DNA of 64,000 nucleotides from Casuarius casuarius (GCA_003342895.1 PTFA01000091.1:3082057-3146056); one strand, 5' to 3'. Shown: positions 20,301-31,282, numbered from the stretch's first letter. Program-made: numbers and translations. The notes: generated from the sequence alone by a model not told the origin.

Positions 20301-23300
20301 TCCACAGATTTGGCCAATAAAACCTTACAGAAGTTAGCTCCAACTTTATTAATCATTGCCTTTGAATGCCATTTTTAATCTTCATCTCTTATGTTTGGCA
20401 ATTATTTGATATCCCATGCAAAGAAAAGAACAAAGTATTGTATACAGATGGAGAAATTAATCTGTGGGGAAATATCTTGCATATATATATATCTCTAGTG
20501 GTCTTTTTATTAGTGTCATTTAAAAAAAAAAAAAAAAAAACAAACAGTGAAGTGAGGGTCTGCCTTTGTTAGACATGTTACTTTGCCCTGATGTTGCACG
20601 ACCTGGAAGCTTCTGAGCTGTAAAACATCTGCAATATTGTGAACAGTTTTATGGGGTTCAGGAAGAAACTTCATAAACTAGTGATTAAAATATAAAGGTT
20701 TTTCATTGCATCTCTTTCATTTCTGACATCTAATCCTTTAAGCATTTAGCCTTGTTTTGGGAAAACTAATTGAATTAAAGTAGTAGATGATTGAGAAAAC
20801 TTTGAAATCCTTATCCTTGAAGGGGTCAAAAAGCTCTGTAGTTCATGCTATTTTAAAAGGCACCATTTACAAGTAGTTACTGACCGGATACGGTGAAAAG
20901 TGCTTCCCTATTGTTAAAGTCCTGTATTTAATAGACTTGCAGTTCATCTTTTACTATGTTTTGTCCAGTTTCAGGTTATTCATGGTATGTAGTGAAAATT
21001 ACACTATCCTGCCCTAACTTTGAGTATTGAGATTGATTTGAAAAACTTAGGTTCTTTGGTCAGATAAGTGTGAAATATTCTTGTTAGATTAAAATATTCA
21101 GCAAATGGGTGAAAGAGAAATATTTTCTACTGTACTCAACAGCTGTTATTTCAGTTGAGGATTGAGAAACCGCAGTATTCCTCCACACTTTTTTCCCTTT
21201 TAAGAATGGGAGATATTTGTGACATTAGTAAATAACCACTTGAAGCAATACTTCAAAAAATGAATATTGAGGACAGAGGCAAAGCGGATCAGTATCAAGT
21301 GCTTCACAAAAAAATGCCAACATTGTATTTTTAATTTCTTTATTGTGTCATTACATATAATACCTTTGTACTCTTCTTATCACTTTTTCTCTAGAAACCG
21401 ATTTGTGAGCAACGAAATCCTCTTGAGTTTTCGGAAGCTGATCTGATTAAAGATATCTTAGAAACAAGCTGTGGTAAGAGAATTCATCGCTATTATAGTT
21501 TTTATATTCTTATGAGAAACTAAAAAAACTAGAGTATTTGTATCAGAAGCACTGAACCCATATCTGTCATCTTGTCTATGATTTGTAACGCAGTAGAAAC
21601 TTGATGCAACTTTGGCATAAAGGCTGACTGGGGATGTGATAACAAGAACAAAAAAGTAATGTAAATCGTGACCTATTCAAGTGGTACTGCAGAGAAGGCT
21701 CAGGTCCCAGTTTAAAAACTGAATTCATAGCTCTTCTTTGAGTACAGCATAGCATTAAACAGGTGTTTTATTGGAGGACAGTTCACAGAGAGAGAAAATA
21801 GCTTTTAATAGAGAAGCTGAAATGTTTGGGGTGAGGATGGGGCAAGTTTTTGAGTATGCAAGCCCTTTTTCAATTCTGATACAAAAAGCAAGCTCCAAAA
21901 TAAACACAGGCTGTAAATAATGTCTTTGTGTTTCCCTTAATTTTGTTAGTCAGCCAATTCTTAGGGAAGTGTAGTTGAGCAGTTTATCTCTGAAGCAGAG
22001 AGGAATGTTAATGTAGAGAGAGCTCTTCTGGACTGAGTATAATTTTTTCATGGTTTACATGGATGAGATACAAATCCTTATGCAAAATCTCTTCAGGTGA
22101 TACTCCCTTTTCATCTTTATATGTTGTATAAATTTCTGAAATATGAAACATAGGTGATGAACAGTAGATGAACAGTAGCAGCAGAAATTTAGAGAAGAAT
22201 GAATTTAGTAATATAGAAGAATGAAATACTGGGTGATGTTGATGCACACAGTCTATTGACTGAGACATGTATATTTATAATTTATGTTGCTGGAGCTGAA
22301 GTATTCTCAATTTTACTTCAGTCTTTAATTTTCATATCTGTGTACTTGCTCTGAAGATTTCAGTCCTGACTATGTCACTAAAGAAGATAGAAGTAATGTT
22401 ACATCAGATCTAAGCAGAAAGAAAGTTATTTTTGCAGAAGAACTGAGCCTGGAAACATTTGATGAAACCAAGCCACCTATCACACCACTACAAACAGGAA
22501 ATGTTTTATTAAATGAACATATACAGAGTGGGTCCCGTCTTCGATCTGTATTGAAGAAAACACCAGGAAAGCAAATAATGGATGGCGTGAAGGTTGGTTG
22601 ACTGACTTGAATGTAGATACTAAGGATGCACTTCTGCAGTCATTATTGAACTCTTCAAAGTTGAATCATGGTTAAAGATACTTTTTTGACTATTGATAAA
22701 ACCATGCATATTCATAGATAAGATCAATTTCTGTCTGCTGTTTGCTAATCTTAAAAGCTTTGATGCTTTCATGTTACCAGAAGCTATATGTGTATGTTGT
22801 TGTGTTTTACTTGTTTAGAAAACAAATAGGTTTGTTAAATGATTGAACTGATTATTAAATGTTACTTAAACAAAAAATTATTTTCATTTTTGATTTGAAC
22901 AAGGGCAATATTTAAATACCATTGAATAGATGGTTGCTAAATGTGCATATCGGTCAATAGAAGTGTCACTTAAATCTGATAGGTATCAGACAATCCTGTT
23001 GACAGAAGAGGAGGTGAATCTCTCGAAGTCTGCAGTACAACAAACATCTGTGAATTATTGCAAGCAGGTCAGATTCCATTTTTATGTTTTTCTGCGAATA
23101 GGCACCGTATTTCATAGAATCATAGGGTTTTGTTCCTTACAATGTCTGAAGAACGATGTGCATATGAACCATATAGCTCCTGCATGACATCTTACTGAGT
23201 GAAGTGGAAAATAAAGTTACAAAGGAAAATGCCTGTTTAAAAAAAGAAAAACCTTTACTAAGGGTCTAATAGCAGGAGTTATGGAATCGCCTATTTTACA

Positions 23301-26300
23301 AGAAATTTTACACTTCTGTCAACTAGAGCTTGTAGAATAGTTGGTCTTGATTTTTCTAGTCTTCTCTTTTCCACCTTCATTGATTTTTTTTTGATACTGT
23401 GACAGAACTATACTGAAAATTCTGGTTGAATCCAAAGGCCTCCAAGGGTTGTATTTTGCTGTTTAGTCAGGAGATGGTTTTTAAGAGAATGTTAAGACCC
23501 TTGAGGAGACCTATGAATTGAAAATTGTATTTTAAGTTCACTAAGCGGTCAATATGTCCTCTTACAATAGAGGAAACTGAAGAACACAGCTCTGAAAAGC
23601 GACAGAAGAAAAAAGTTACTTTTGGAGAAGATCTAAGTCCAGAAATATTTGACAAAACTTTGCCCGCAAATACTCCATTGCGCAAAGGTGCAACGCCCGT
23701 CTGTCATCCAGGATCACAAAGCAACAGTCCATTTACAAGATCAAGTCTGACTGAAGAACTGTCCCAGCCAAACTTTGACTGCAGTGATGTAAGTTTGTTT
23801 AAACTATAAAAACAGCTTCGTACAGTCTCCTAGAATGTTTATTTCCAGACTGTTTGGTTTTTGAAAAGAAGTTTTCAAAATGTTAAAATACAGACTGCTT
23901 GATGCTTTAGAATGACATGTTAAGAACCTTTCTTATTTTTTTTCCCCATTGTTTTTTGAATTCTGAATAGCATTTCTGCCTGTAAAGCTGGGTTTAAAAC
24001 TGGTTGCATATTGAATGTTCTTGCCTTGGCTTGTGTGTCCTCTTCTGATATCATATTTCTTTTTGTTACATGCAGCAAACGAGTTGCATCATCCTTTAAG
24101 ACAGAACATATTATCTGGCTGTTCCAAACTCTTAACGGACAAAGTGTTTTTCAGTATATTTCTGTGTGTAGTATATTGGTAGTAAATTAAACTTTAATTT
24201 TTATTGTTTATCATAAAGGAATGTGTTGAGCCTCTTCAAGAGTTAATGGAGGATTATGTTGCTGCAGAAGACTTCTTATCCGTTGAAAATATGGAAGGTA
24301 ACCTTGAATTGTATTTTGTCCTTAATTCTGTCTCTGAGCTGTGCATCATTCTGTATCTGAAAAATGAGAGATGCCACAGATTTTTATGAGATGTATTAAA
24401 ACTTAATGCTAACATTTAAATGTTCTTGCCTTCTCAAAGTTTTTTGCTGTAGCTGCAGTGTTTGTTCACTGTGTAGTTTAAATAGGTGTTATTTGAACTT
24501 TTAGTATTTTTCTGTGGCAATGGCTGATCTAATTAGACTTGTTGTTTGCACGTTAGTGGAATATTATTTTCTTAACAGAGCACTGAATTTAGGTCATCTT
24601 GTGAGCTGAACATGAGAGACATGATGTGAAAGAATATGAAAGCTTTTATCATCCTGAATTCAGTTTTAGAACTTTTAAAATTCAGTTCCAGCTTTTACTG
24701 AAGAGTGCACGCACCTCGGCACTACTAGCAGGTGTACAGGATCAATTTCCTGGTGTTAAGTTGAATATAATAGACCCTAGCGAATACTATATCAAGTGGT
24801 ACTAAGTTGTAGATGTTCTCTAAATTCATTTGAAAGTTTAAGTAATTGGACTTACTGTCTTGATTCTGTTATTGTAGTTTTGATGTTTTTAATATAGCAA
24901 GCAAAACAAAGGGAAGGGAAGGGTTCCTACAAAAAAATTCCTGCAGATTTTGTTTTCTTCTGTTTTGATTTATTTTTGTAAGGAAAACTGTCAAGCTTTA
25001 TATCTCTTCATATTTAATAGCCCTTTATGTGCATATTACTCAAGACTAAGATAATTAAACATGCTGTGCCTGATGATAAAAATTACTTGGATAGCCTCCT
25101 CAAAATGTGATTTACTTTGTGCTAAAACTGAATCAATATTTTATTTTGTTTATATATAATATTAGAAACTGACAGATCTTTTATGAGAAGAACTCGGTCC
25201 TGTACTAAAAGAAAGGTAAGTTTCTTTAGCGATGATGTTTAATTTTATTTCTTAAAACAGAATTCAATGTTCTTTATATCTCTTAATGTTTATCAGAATT
25301 CTTTTATACCCTCTGGTATGAAGATTGTTTAGAACCAGGTGTATGGAAATGTATCCTGTTAGTGTAGCTAATGGTCTTAAGGAAAATTCATTTTTGACCA
25401 AAATTGGTTTTCCAGTTATTAAAAACAACTTCAGCTGAAGACTCATACTTAAATTTACTATTTCTATTGAATTTTCCAGGAACTTTCTCATATAGCTACC
25501 ACAGAAAGTTTAGAAGAGACTTGTTCATGGACTTTCATTCATAAGAGAGTGAATGACATGGAGATTCACTTATGGAAATCTAAAAAGTTATAATCACACC
25601 AAAATTAAGAATAGAAACAAAGTTTTCTGTCTAATCTTTCTGTTTGGTTTAATTTCCTCAAGATACAGGAGTGTAAGAGAGAGGCTAGTAAATTTGAGTT
25701 TATTCTGCAAACTGTGGTGCCTTTTCAGTATCACTGGAAATGACTGTGTTCCAAGTCCACTTTTCAATGCGTTTAGACGTTCAGTTTTCTTAACATTTTT
25801 GTCCACTAGCCATAAGCCAGGCAGAACGTTGTACAGGAATCCCTCTGGTTGCTGGAACTTCAAAGTGCATAGAACTTATTGTACAGCATTTTCTATAAGA
25901 AATGTTTTTTGACTTGCTCTAGTGATGTGTTAGTTTAAGAACTATTGGTGGGGGAAGAGGGGATAAAAAAAGGTAATGCAAAAAAAGCAACCCATTGTCT
26001 CTGAAAGAAATAGTAAAATTAACATTTACTATTTTCTCATTAGAATACCTTTTTTTTTTTTTTAACAAATAGAACTGTATTGCACTGTATGTGTAGAGGC
26101 TGTCTCTATAAATCTTAATTTCTGACTTAGAGTCTTTAAATTCCATGACTTCATGTATGCACACACATACACACCCAAACAACTTAAATTTTATGTTCCT
26201 CAACAGTATAGCAACATTTCAGAGGGGATTGATTTTATCATCTCAAAAGCCGCAAGTGCTAAGAATACTAACAATGCTAAAAATCCAAGAAAGAACAAAT

Positions 26301-29300
26301 TTCAAAGACAAAAGAACATAACCACATCTGCTGCCAAGAAGACACCAGTAAGTGACAGCCCACTGTAATTTGTGAATAATGCCTTTATTTCTCTATCCAA
26401 ATGTCTTCTGCAATTAGTTTTTTCCTGTGTATATTTCCCATGATTATTTTGATCTTTGTAGTAAAGACTTTCCAAAAAGTTTTTTTTTCCTCTTGCTGCC
26501 AATATTTTTCTTCTTTCTGTCTATCTTGTTTTCCTAGATTCCCTGCCGCATACCTTTTTTTTAATTGTTTGTTAAGGTTGGCTAGTAGGGTGTTAAATAC
26601 TTTTTACTTTCGGGGCAAAAAGGATTCTTCACAGAGATAAAGGGAGGGACCTTTCAGACCTCACTGACAGAAAATGAGCTTAAGGTTTTCCTCAGGAGTA
26701 TGTAGTAGTAACTCTTTAAACTTGCCCAGTTATATGCCAGTTTGTTTTAAGTATTGCAAAGGTGTGAGACTTTTAAAATATTTGAGCTTTCCTTGTGCTG
26801 GAAAGGAAAGCATATATTTGTTTTTAAACCGGAAAGATACAAATAAACATGAATGAAGAATCTATAGTTTTGTGCTGAAAGACTCTTCTCTGTGGTTTCT
26901 GGATTTGGTTAAGCAATACAAAAATCGGTTCTCGTATTTGAGAAGTAATTCTTCTAAGCCTTTCAGATTTAGGTTAATTTGTAGATGGTAAAACAGGTGG
27001 AACCTTGATTTTGGGGAAATCAGTTTTCCATCAAAATCCAGAAATGATGTCACTTGTTTGAAAATATTGCAAAGGATCATTATAATTGCATTTTACTGTA
27101 TTCAATCTCTTCAGAGAGTAAAACATACAAGCTATGGAAAAAGAAGAAGAAAGAAAAAGATAAAGAAATCTTTATATGGGGAAAGAGAAATGGCTTCCAA
27201 GAAACCTCTCCTGAGCCCAATCCCAGAGATTCCAGAGGTTTTCTCTTCTGCCTCATCTGCAAACACACCAATACAAATGCAAGACAAACGCAAGACAAAT
27301 GCAGTTTTTCCAGGTAATGTGCTTTTTAACTTTGTTTTGCCTTCTTTTGTTGCTTCTGATTTTTTTTTTTTTTTTTTTTTTTGTACCACTATTTATAAGA
27401 CTGTTGATAGCTATCGTGTTCTCTGTATAGGTAGAGCCCAGTATGCATTTTTTGACCTTTAATGATTTCTGGAGTGCAATGAAGGAGAAATAAATAGTAA
27501 TCTGTAATAGCAGAGCCCAGCGGATCTAATATGTCATAATTTCAAACCGGATAAATTTCACTGTTATGAAACTCCAGTGTAAGGCTGACAGCTTTACCAG
27601 ACCAAAAAAAGAAAAGCCTCTCTGTAATTTGACTGGACTCTGCTATTTTCTTTTTCTTTAAAACTGATAAGTTGGGCCTGAATGGGTGAATAATGTGCAG
27701 TATCTTTCTGGGTAGGTTTTGTTAATGCTAGTTATCTGAAATGATTGTTTAGAAGGTTACTTTTATGTGAGTAAAAAAACTGTAAAGTTTTTACTATAAT
27801 ATTTAAAAAATTGGTTTTGTATGTTTGCGATTAGAGTCAAGTAATGCTGTGTTTATTCTGATTCAAATGGCTTTTAGATAACTCCAAATCCAGGAATGCT
27901 TATGAGGATGTTCAACAGAAAAAAGTGGTTGAAAGAATGAAAGGAAAAAACATCCATGCACTTCACTCATGTCCAGACTCTAAGGACATTTTGGAAGCCA
28001 GCAGCTCCAATGATGCAGTATTTCAGACTTCAGATGGTGATCCAAAGTCTGTTTCAAGCACTGATTACCAGGTAACTGATCTGTTTAAGGATATGCCATT
28101 AGAAAATAAGTCAGAATTGTAGTTTGTTAGATCAAACAAAGTAATATTCTGAGGCAAGAAAAAAACTAACTGTAAGGGTTGTTAAACACTGGAGCAGCCT
28201 GCCAGGAAAGGCCGTGGAATCTCTGACCTTGGAGGTAGTTGAAACTCAACAAGGCCTTGAGCAACATAATCTAAGTTGGCACCACTTTGGAGCAGGTTCC
28301 TTCTAACATACAGAATTCTATGATTTTTGAGAATGACTAGACTACTGAGGAAAACAAGTAGCAGTAGTCCAGTTACCAGCTATTTGAAACCATCTTTGAG
28401 TAGATTACCTTTCACCTGTAATTAAAAAAAAAATGTGTGTGTATATATTTGCAGTTTCCAAACACTGTTGTGCCAGAAGCAAAGTACATATTTGATACAT
28501 CTGACCATGTCCAGCAAGGTGAAGAGACTGCATGTATAGAAGAAGAAAAAAAAAGCAATTCCTTAATAGAAAACAAGAAGTTATGGGGGAATTTCCTAAA
28601 TAAGGCAGAGCTGCTGACAGGGCTAGAATTCCTGGAACCTCAGGACACTGGTGTACATGAGGATGCCCGAAGAATGGAGTGTTCACCGAAAGGCTGTTCA
28701 AGAGGTAGACCACCAAGAAGAGGAAGAAGTAGTACTGTCTATGTTCCTTATACTGAAAACTTCCATTTTGAAACAACTGGAAACAATCTTCCAGTTTCTT
28801 CTTTCAATGTGGAAGAAGTCCTATCTGCTCCTCGACTGAAAAATGACTCCTTAGAAGAGCCTTTTAGAAGAATGAGTGATGATAGTGGTGGGAAGAGGAG
28901 GGTGAGACGCAGCATGAGACTACATAAAGATGCAGAAACTGAAGGACTTGCGTGGATTCAAGTGCCTGATGAGATTCAAGTGAAACCTCCGCTGTTAGCT
29001 TCCTGTTGCAAAATTAGGAGAAGAACAATAAGCATGTCTGTTCTTAAAGAATCTGAGAAAGTTCACCATAGAGAAGAAAACCTCATCCAATTTTCAGCAC
29101 CAGCAAAGGAAACCAGTGACTCTGTTCATCTTGCTGATGGTCCTTGCAAAAGGTGGAGGAGGAAAAGCATGTGTGTATCCACACCTCAAGAAACAGGAAA
29201 TTGGTCTCAAACCCAGAAAAGGAGCATAACAGAATTGGGATACAGGAAGGACAGAAGTAACCAAAAACACTGTGAAGAAGTAGAAATATCTCTTGAAAAC

Positions 29301-29315
29301 CACTCTGACATTTAG
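16836..29315 (+). CDS. CDCA2: CDCA2 (Repo-Man), PP1-gamma chromatin-targeting subunit, complete
   Basis: Fourteen coding exons: 16836-17367, 18057-18187, 18836-18986, 19749-19939, 21395-21473, 22357-22592, 22930-23067, 23573-23788, 24219-24297, 25166-25215, 26207-26347, 27115-27313, 27878-28071 and 28455-29315. All phases agree; total 3198 bases, 1065 residues, against about 1023 in human. Conserved blocks in order: VTIAEFGITPESF (160-172), RRRSTIGARGSPE (187-199), SVLKKTPGK before exon 7, the PP1-docking module KVTFGEDLSPEIFD (500-513) followed by LPANTPLRKG, KSLYGERE with SKKPLLSPIPEIPEV, and RRSMRL...EGLAWI (930-947). Repo-Man brings PP1 to anaphase chromatin to remove mitotic histone H3 phosphates; that is family knowledge. 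Mostly disordered and basic. Odd points: a second PP1-docking-like module in exon 6, three N-terminal KEN boxes and an AT-hook-like motif. Confidence 0.95.
17385..17535 (-). mobile_element. CR1 LINE 3' fragment, antisense
   Basis: Recognisable CR1 tail read in reverse: GGAGGTCATCTGGTCCAGCA, then GTTGCTCAGGACCATGTCCA and GTTGAGTTTGAAATGTCTAA. It begins about 20 bases after the donor of CDCA2 coding exon 1. Truncated and decayed. Confidence 0.8.
18057..18187 (+). CDS. CDCA2: CDCA2 coding exon 2
   Basis: 131 bases. Acceptor GGTTTCAG, donor GTGAGA. Encodes KFRRRSTIGARGSPENNTLI, the best conserved N-terminal block of Repo-Man. Confidence 0.94.
18836..18986 (+). CDS. CDCA2: CDCA2 coding exon 3
   Basis: 151 bases. 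Acceptor ATTTTCACAG, donor GTAAGT. Encodes SLRDKIRAFQTSFQSVQED, matching the LRERISAFQSAFHS block of the mammalian protein. Confidence 0.92.
19749..19939 (+). CDS. CDCA2: CDCA2 coding exon 4
   Basis: 191 bases. Acceptor CCAATGCAG; donor GTACTA is weak at +5. Poorly conserved, hydrophilic; begins SQNKLPFTKERNQDQW. The donor is chosen because it gives a phase-0 junction with the next exon. Confidence 0.82.
21395..21473 (+). CDS. CDCA2: CDCA2 coding exon 5
   Basis: 79 bases. Acceptor TTTTTCTCTAG, donor GTAAGA. Encodes KPICEQRNPLEFSEADLIKD. Confidence 0.88.
22357..22592 (+). CDS. CDCA2: CDCA2 coding exon 6, second PP1-docking-like module
   Basis: 236 bases. Acceptor CTCTGAAG rather than the nearby TTTCAG, which would give a stop. 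Donor GTTGGT. Encodes RKKVIFAEELSLETFDETKP followed by PITPLQTG, a diverged copy of the exon 8 docking module, then LRSVLKKTPGK, which aligns with the human LRSVLKKP block. Confidence 0.88.
22416..22499 (+). other. CDCA2: Second PP1-docking-like module of CDCA2 (KVIF)
   Basis: Residues 382-409. Compared with the exon 8 copy, K-K-V-x-F-x-E-x-L-S-x-E-x-F-D-x-T-x-P-x-x-T-P-L-x-x-G is shared at identical spacing. The site fits the (R/K)VxF rule. The SP site and the Thr inside RVxF of the canonical copy are absent. Confidence 0.75.
22930..23067 (+). CDS. CDCA2: CDCA2 coding exon 7
   Basis: 138 bases, phase 0 both sides, so it can be skipped in frame. The acceptor TTGAATAG has a poor pyrimidine tract; donor GTCAGA. 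Encodes MVAKCAYRSIEVSLKSDR to VNYCKQ. The human exon after KKPSVK also begins with Met, which supports this boundary. Confidence 0.8.
23108..23135. mobile_element. Possible CR1 3' terminus scrap
   Basis: TTCATAGAATCATAGGGTTT resembles the short repeat at CR1 3' ends. Too short for certainty; lies 40 bases after CDCA2 exon 7. Confidence 0.35.
23573..23788 (+). CDS. CDCA2: CDCA2 coding exon 8, canonical PP1-docking module
   Basis: 216 bases, 72 codons. Acceptor ACAATAGAG, one AG further than the obvious TAG, because only this keeps the frame. Donor GTAAGT. Encodes KKKVTFGEDLSPEIFDKTLP then ANTPLRKGATPV: the RVxF site plus the docking stretch shared by Ki-67 and Repo-Man. Confidence 0.93.
23606..23689 (+). 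other. CDCA2: Canonical PP1-docking module of CDCA2 (KVTF)
   Basis: Residues 498-525: KVTF at 500-503, then EDLSPEIFDKTLPANTPL and RKG, matching the RVxF plus isoform-selective docking stretch described for Repo-Man and Ki-67. Confidence 0.92.
24219..24297 (+). CDS. CDCA2: CDCA2 coding exon 9
   Basis: 79 bases. Acceptor ATCATAAAG, donor GTAACC. Encodes an acidic segment, ECVEPLQELMEDYVAAEDF, which resembles the human ENIEPLQVSF region. Confidence 0.85.
25166..25215 (+). CDS. CDCA2: CDCA2 coding exon 10
   Basis: Short 50-base exon. Acceptor TAATATTAG, donor GTAAGT. Encodes ETDRSFMRRTRSCTKRK, a basic segment. Confidence 0.82.
26207..26347 (+). CDS. CDCA2: CDCA2 coding exon 11
   Basis: 141 bases, phase 0 both ends. 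Acceptor TTCCTCAACAG, donor GTAAGT. Lys/Asn-rich, begins YSNISEGIDFIISKAA and ends SAAKKTP. Confidence 0.85.
27115..27313 (+). CDS. CDCA2: CDCA2 coding exon 12
   Basis: 199 bases. Acceptor CAATCTCTTCAG, donor GTAATG. Encodes a very basic run GKRRRKKKIKK then SLYGEREMASKKPLLSPIPE, a strongly conserved Repo-Man block with an SP phosphosite. Confidence 0.93.
27878..28071 (+). CDS. CDCA2: CDCA2 coding exon 13
   Basis: 194 bases. Acceptor ATGGCTTTTAG, donor GTAACT. Low conservation, hydrophilic; ends SVSSTDYQ in phase 0. Confidence 0.85.
28175..28332 (+). mobile_element. CR1 LINE 3' fragment, sense
   Basis: AACACTGGAGCAGCCTGCCA, GTGGAATCTCTGACCTTGGA, then AGTTGGCACCACTTTGGAGC and a terminal TTCTATGATT, the standard 3' end of avian CR1. 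In the intron before the last CDCA2 exon. Confidence 0.85.
28455..29315 (+). CDS. CDCA2: CDCA2 last coding exon
   Basis: 861 bases including the TAG stop. Acceptor ATATATTTGCAG. Contains an AT-hook-like RGRPPRRGR (residues 862-870), the conserved VRRSMRLHKD...EGLAWI block (929-947), and the repeated basic serine/threonine sites IRRRTIS (966-972) and RRKSMC (1014-1019), which correspond to human KRRTIC and KRRKSFC. Confidence 0.94.
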   Translation, partial: FPNTVVPEAKYIFDTSDHVQQGEETACIEEEKKSNSLIENKKLWGNFLNKAELLTGLEFLEPQDTGVHEDARRMECSPKGCSRGRPPRRGRSSTVYVPYTENFHFETTGNNLPVSSFNVEEVLSAPRLKNDSLEEPFRRMSDDSGGKRRVRRSMRLHKDAETEGLAWIQVPDEIQVKPPLLASCCKIRRRTISMSVLKESEKVHHREENLIQFSAPAKETSDSVHLADGPCKRWRRKSMCVSTPQETGNWSQTQKRSITELGYRKDRSNQKHCEEVEISLENHSDI

Positions 29316-30810
29316 CAAAACTTCAGCTACCTCTGATTATTAAAGAAAAGGTCAGTATTTTAATATAGATATTCTCTATCCTAAGCGCTGTTTAGAAATA
29401 AGACATTACGTCTTTCTTCCACTTCAGGCATTGCATAAACATTACTTCCTTACTCATTTTCTGAATAACTTAAAATTGCTTTTCCTTGTCTTGATGACTC
29501 TAAAATACTTAAAAATCAGAACTGTAAGGAAGACCTAGCTTGGCTCAGAGAATTTGTTTAGTAGACAGTAATGACAGGTAGTCAAGAGGATAAAACTTTT
29601 TCTCCCATGATGAACTGAATTTTGATACCACCTCTTTATTCTATTCTGCATCCTTACTTGTGTGTTTTCGTACTGTGGTGCTGTCTTCAGAACAATGAAT
29701 TAACAACAATTAAATGCTGCTAACATGTTATAAAAACTGGACAAATTTTCTGCAATGCTAGTTCAATCATTTCAAGAAGGAAAAGATGAATTTCTTCTCA
29801 ACAGGGATATACTTGGTCATGGTACTTGCACAAGAGTGTGGTGGTTTTTGCCCTTGAAACTTAGTCGTGAATATTAGTTGGGATTTGTTTTATAGGCCAT
29901 CTTGGCACATTTGCCCCACTCGCTAAGGCATAATCAGCATATGAAGTTGTTAAATGGAGAAATGCCAGCAAACGTGTGTGGCTCTTGGCTGTTGTAAGTA
30001 AAGAGGAACAACGCTGATAGCTCTAAAGATGCAAACTGTAGTGACAGGCTACATTTTAGATAGGTGTGAATTGATACTAATCCATTTTTTGCTGGTAGGG
30101 CTTTTTCCTTTTTTTCAAAAGAACAGGATTCAAGCCCAAGTTTTGTTTTATTTTGAAGTTTAATCACACTATATAAAATCTGAGTTTGTCTTTAGTAGTT
30201 AAACTATGATGTTGTATGGCCATGTATGCCCTTTCAGCTATAATTGCTTGAAATGTTGATATTTCCCATGTGCTGGATCTTTCTTTATATATTGCTTTTA
30301 TAAGTAATTGCTTTTAAAAATATGAAATCCATGTTTTCTTCCAGATTTCAAAAACATCCTAAAAAAATTGAAATTCTCTGCAAATAAGATGATAAAGAAA
30401 CAACCTCTGGCCTGGAGGGGCAGGGGAGAAGGGGGAAGCTGTTCCCATCTTCTGTACAGATTTTATTTTACCTTCTGGCACCAGCTGGGGTAGAGTTCAT
30501 ATAACTAAGGGCTAAATTTTGTATTAGAGTTACTAAACTAGGCTTCTTTGGAAAGGTTAACCCTTAAAAACCCCTTTTAAATATTTATTGTATGTAACAT
30601 ACTAATTTTTAAAAATTAATTTGGCTAAGAAAAGTCAAAGTGTCCAGAAATGAAGTACAACTTTATTGTATGATAAATGTTTCAATCTTCAATGTATATG
30701 TACTAAATATAGTGCATAATATTCAGTAGTTGACCTGTCATCCTACTCTTTTCATTTGTCCAGTTTGAGCAATGTAATAAAAAATGATGACTATAGGTGG
30801 TCTACTTAAA
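29316..30810 (+). other. CDCA2: CDCA2 3' untranslated region (inferred extent)
   Basis: AT-rich non-coding sequence after the stop. ATTAAA hexamers occur near 29338 and 29709 and AATAAA at 30776-30781; the last is taken as the distal end, but a shorter UTR is equally possible. A further AATAAA lies near 30944. Confidence 0.4.
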
Positions 30811-31268
30811 CATTTGGCATTACTTTCATTTCTCATGCTGTTCTGTTTCAGCCCTAGTGAAATACCTGTGCCAGCTTTCAGGAAATAGCTTTATGTTGAA
30901 AATGATCTCTGCTGTGACCTTGTTTTTATCATTATTGATGTGGAATAAAATATTTTATGTGCTTGGCTGCTTTTATAAAGCTTAAAAGAAACAGAACAGT
31001 TTCATTTTTATGCATGTTTTACTTCTCTCTACAGACATCATCAGTTTTTCCCAAGACAAGAAATCCTAAGGCAACTTGAAAGAAACTTCATTAATTAAAT
31101 GCTGTTCATCTTGTCCTGCTTTAGAAACATTACTGAAGTTATCCAAACAATCTCCTTGATTCTATTTTGGGGTTTGTTTTTGTGTCACAATGAAAACTTT
31201 AGATTGGGAAACAGGATGGCAACAGTTACTTGGGTTAAATCTTCTTAGGATAGCAGTGTGTTGGTTTA

Positions 31269-31282
31269 CCAGGAGAGGGCAG
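31269..31282 (+). promoter_or_regulatory. CTCF-like site CCAGGAGAGGGCAG
   Basis: Matches the CTCF core CCASYAGRGGGCRS at all but one position; lies just beyond the CDCA2 3' end, at the entry to the gene-free interval. Confidence 0.45.

Noticed and set aside
22346..22362. TTTCAG at 22358-22363 as the acceptor of CDCA2 coding exon 6
   Set aside because: With the phase left by exon 5 it leads to an in-frame TAA within 20 codons, whereas the CTGAAG acceptor keeps the whole exon open.
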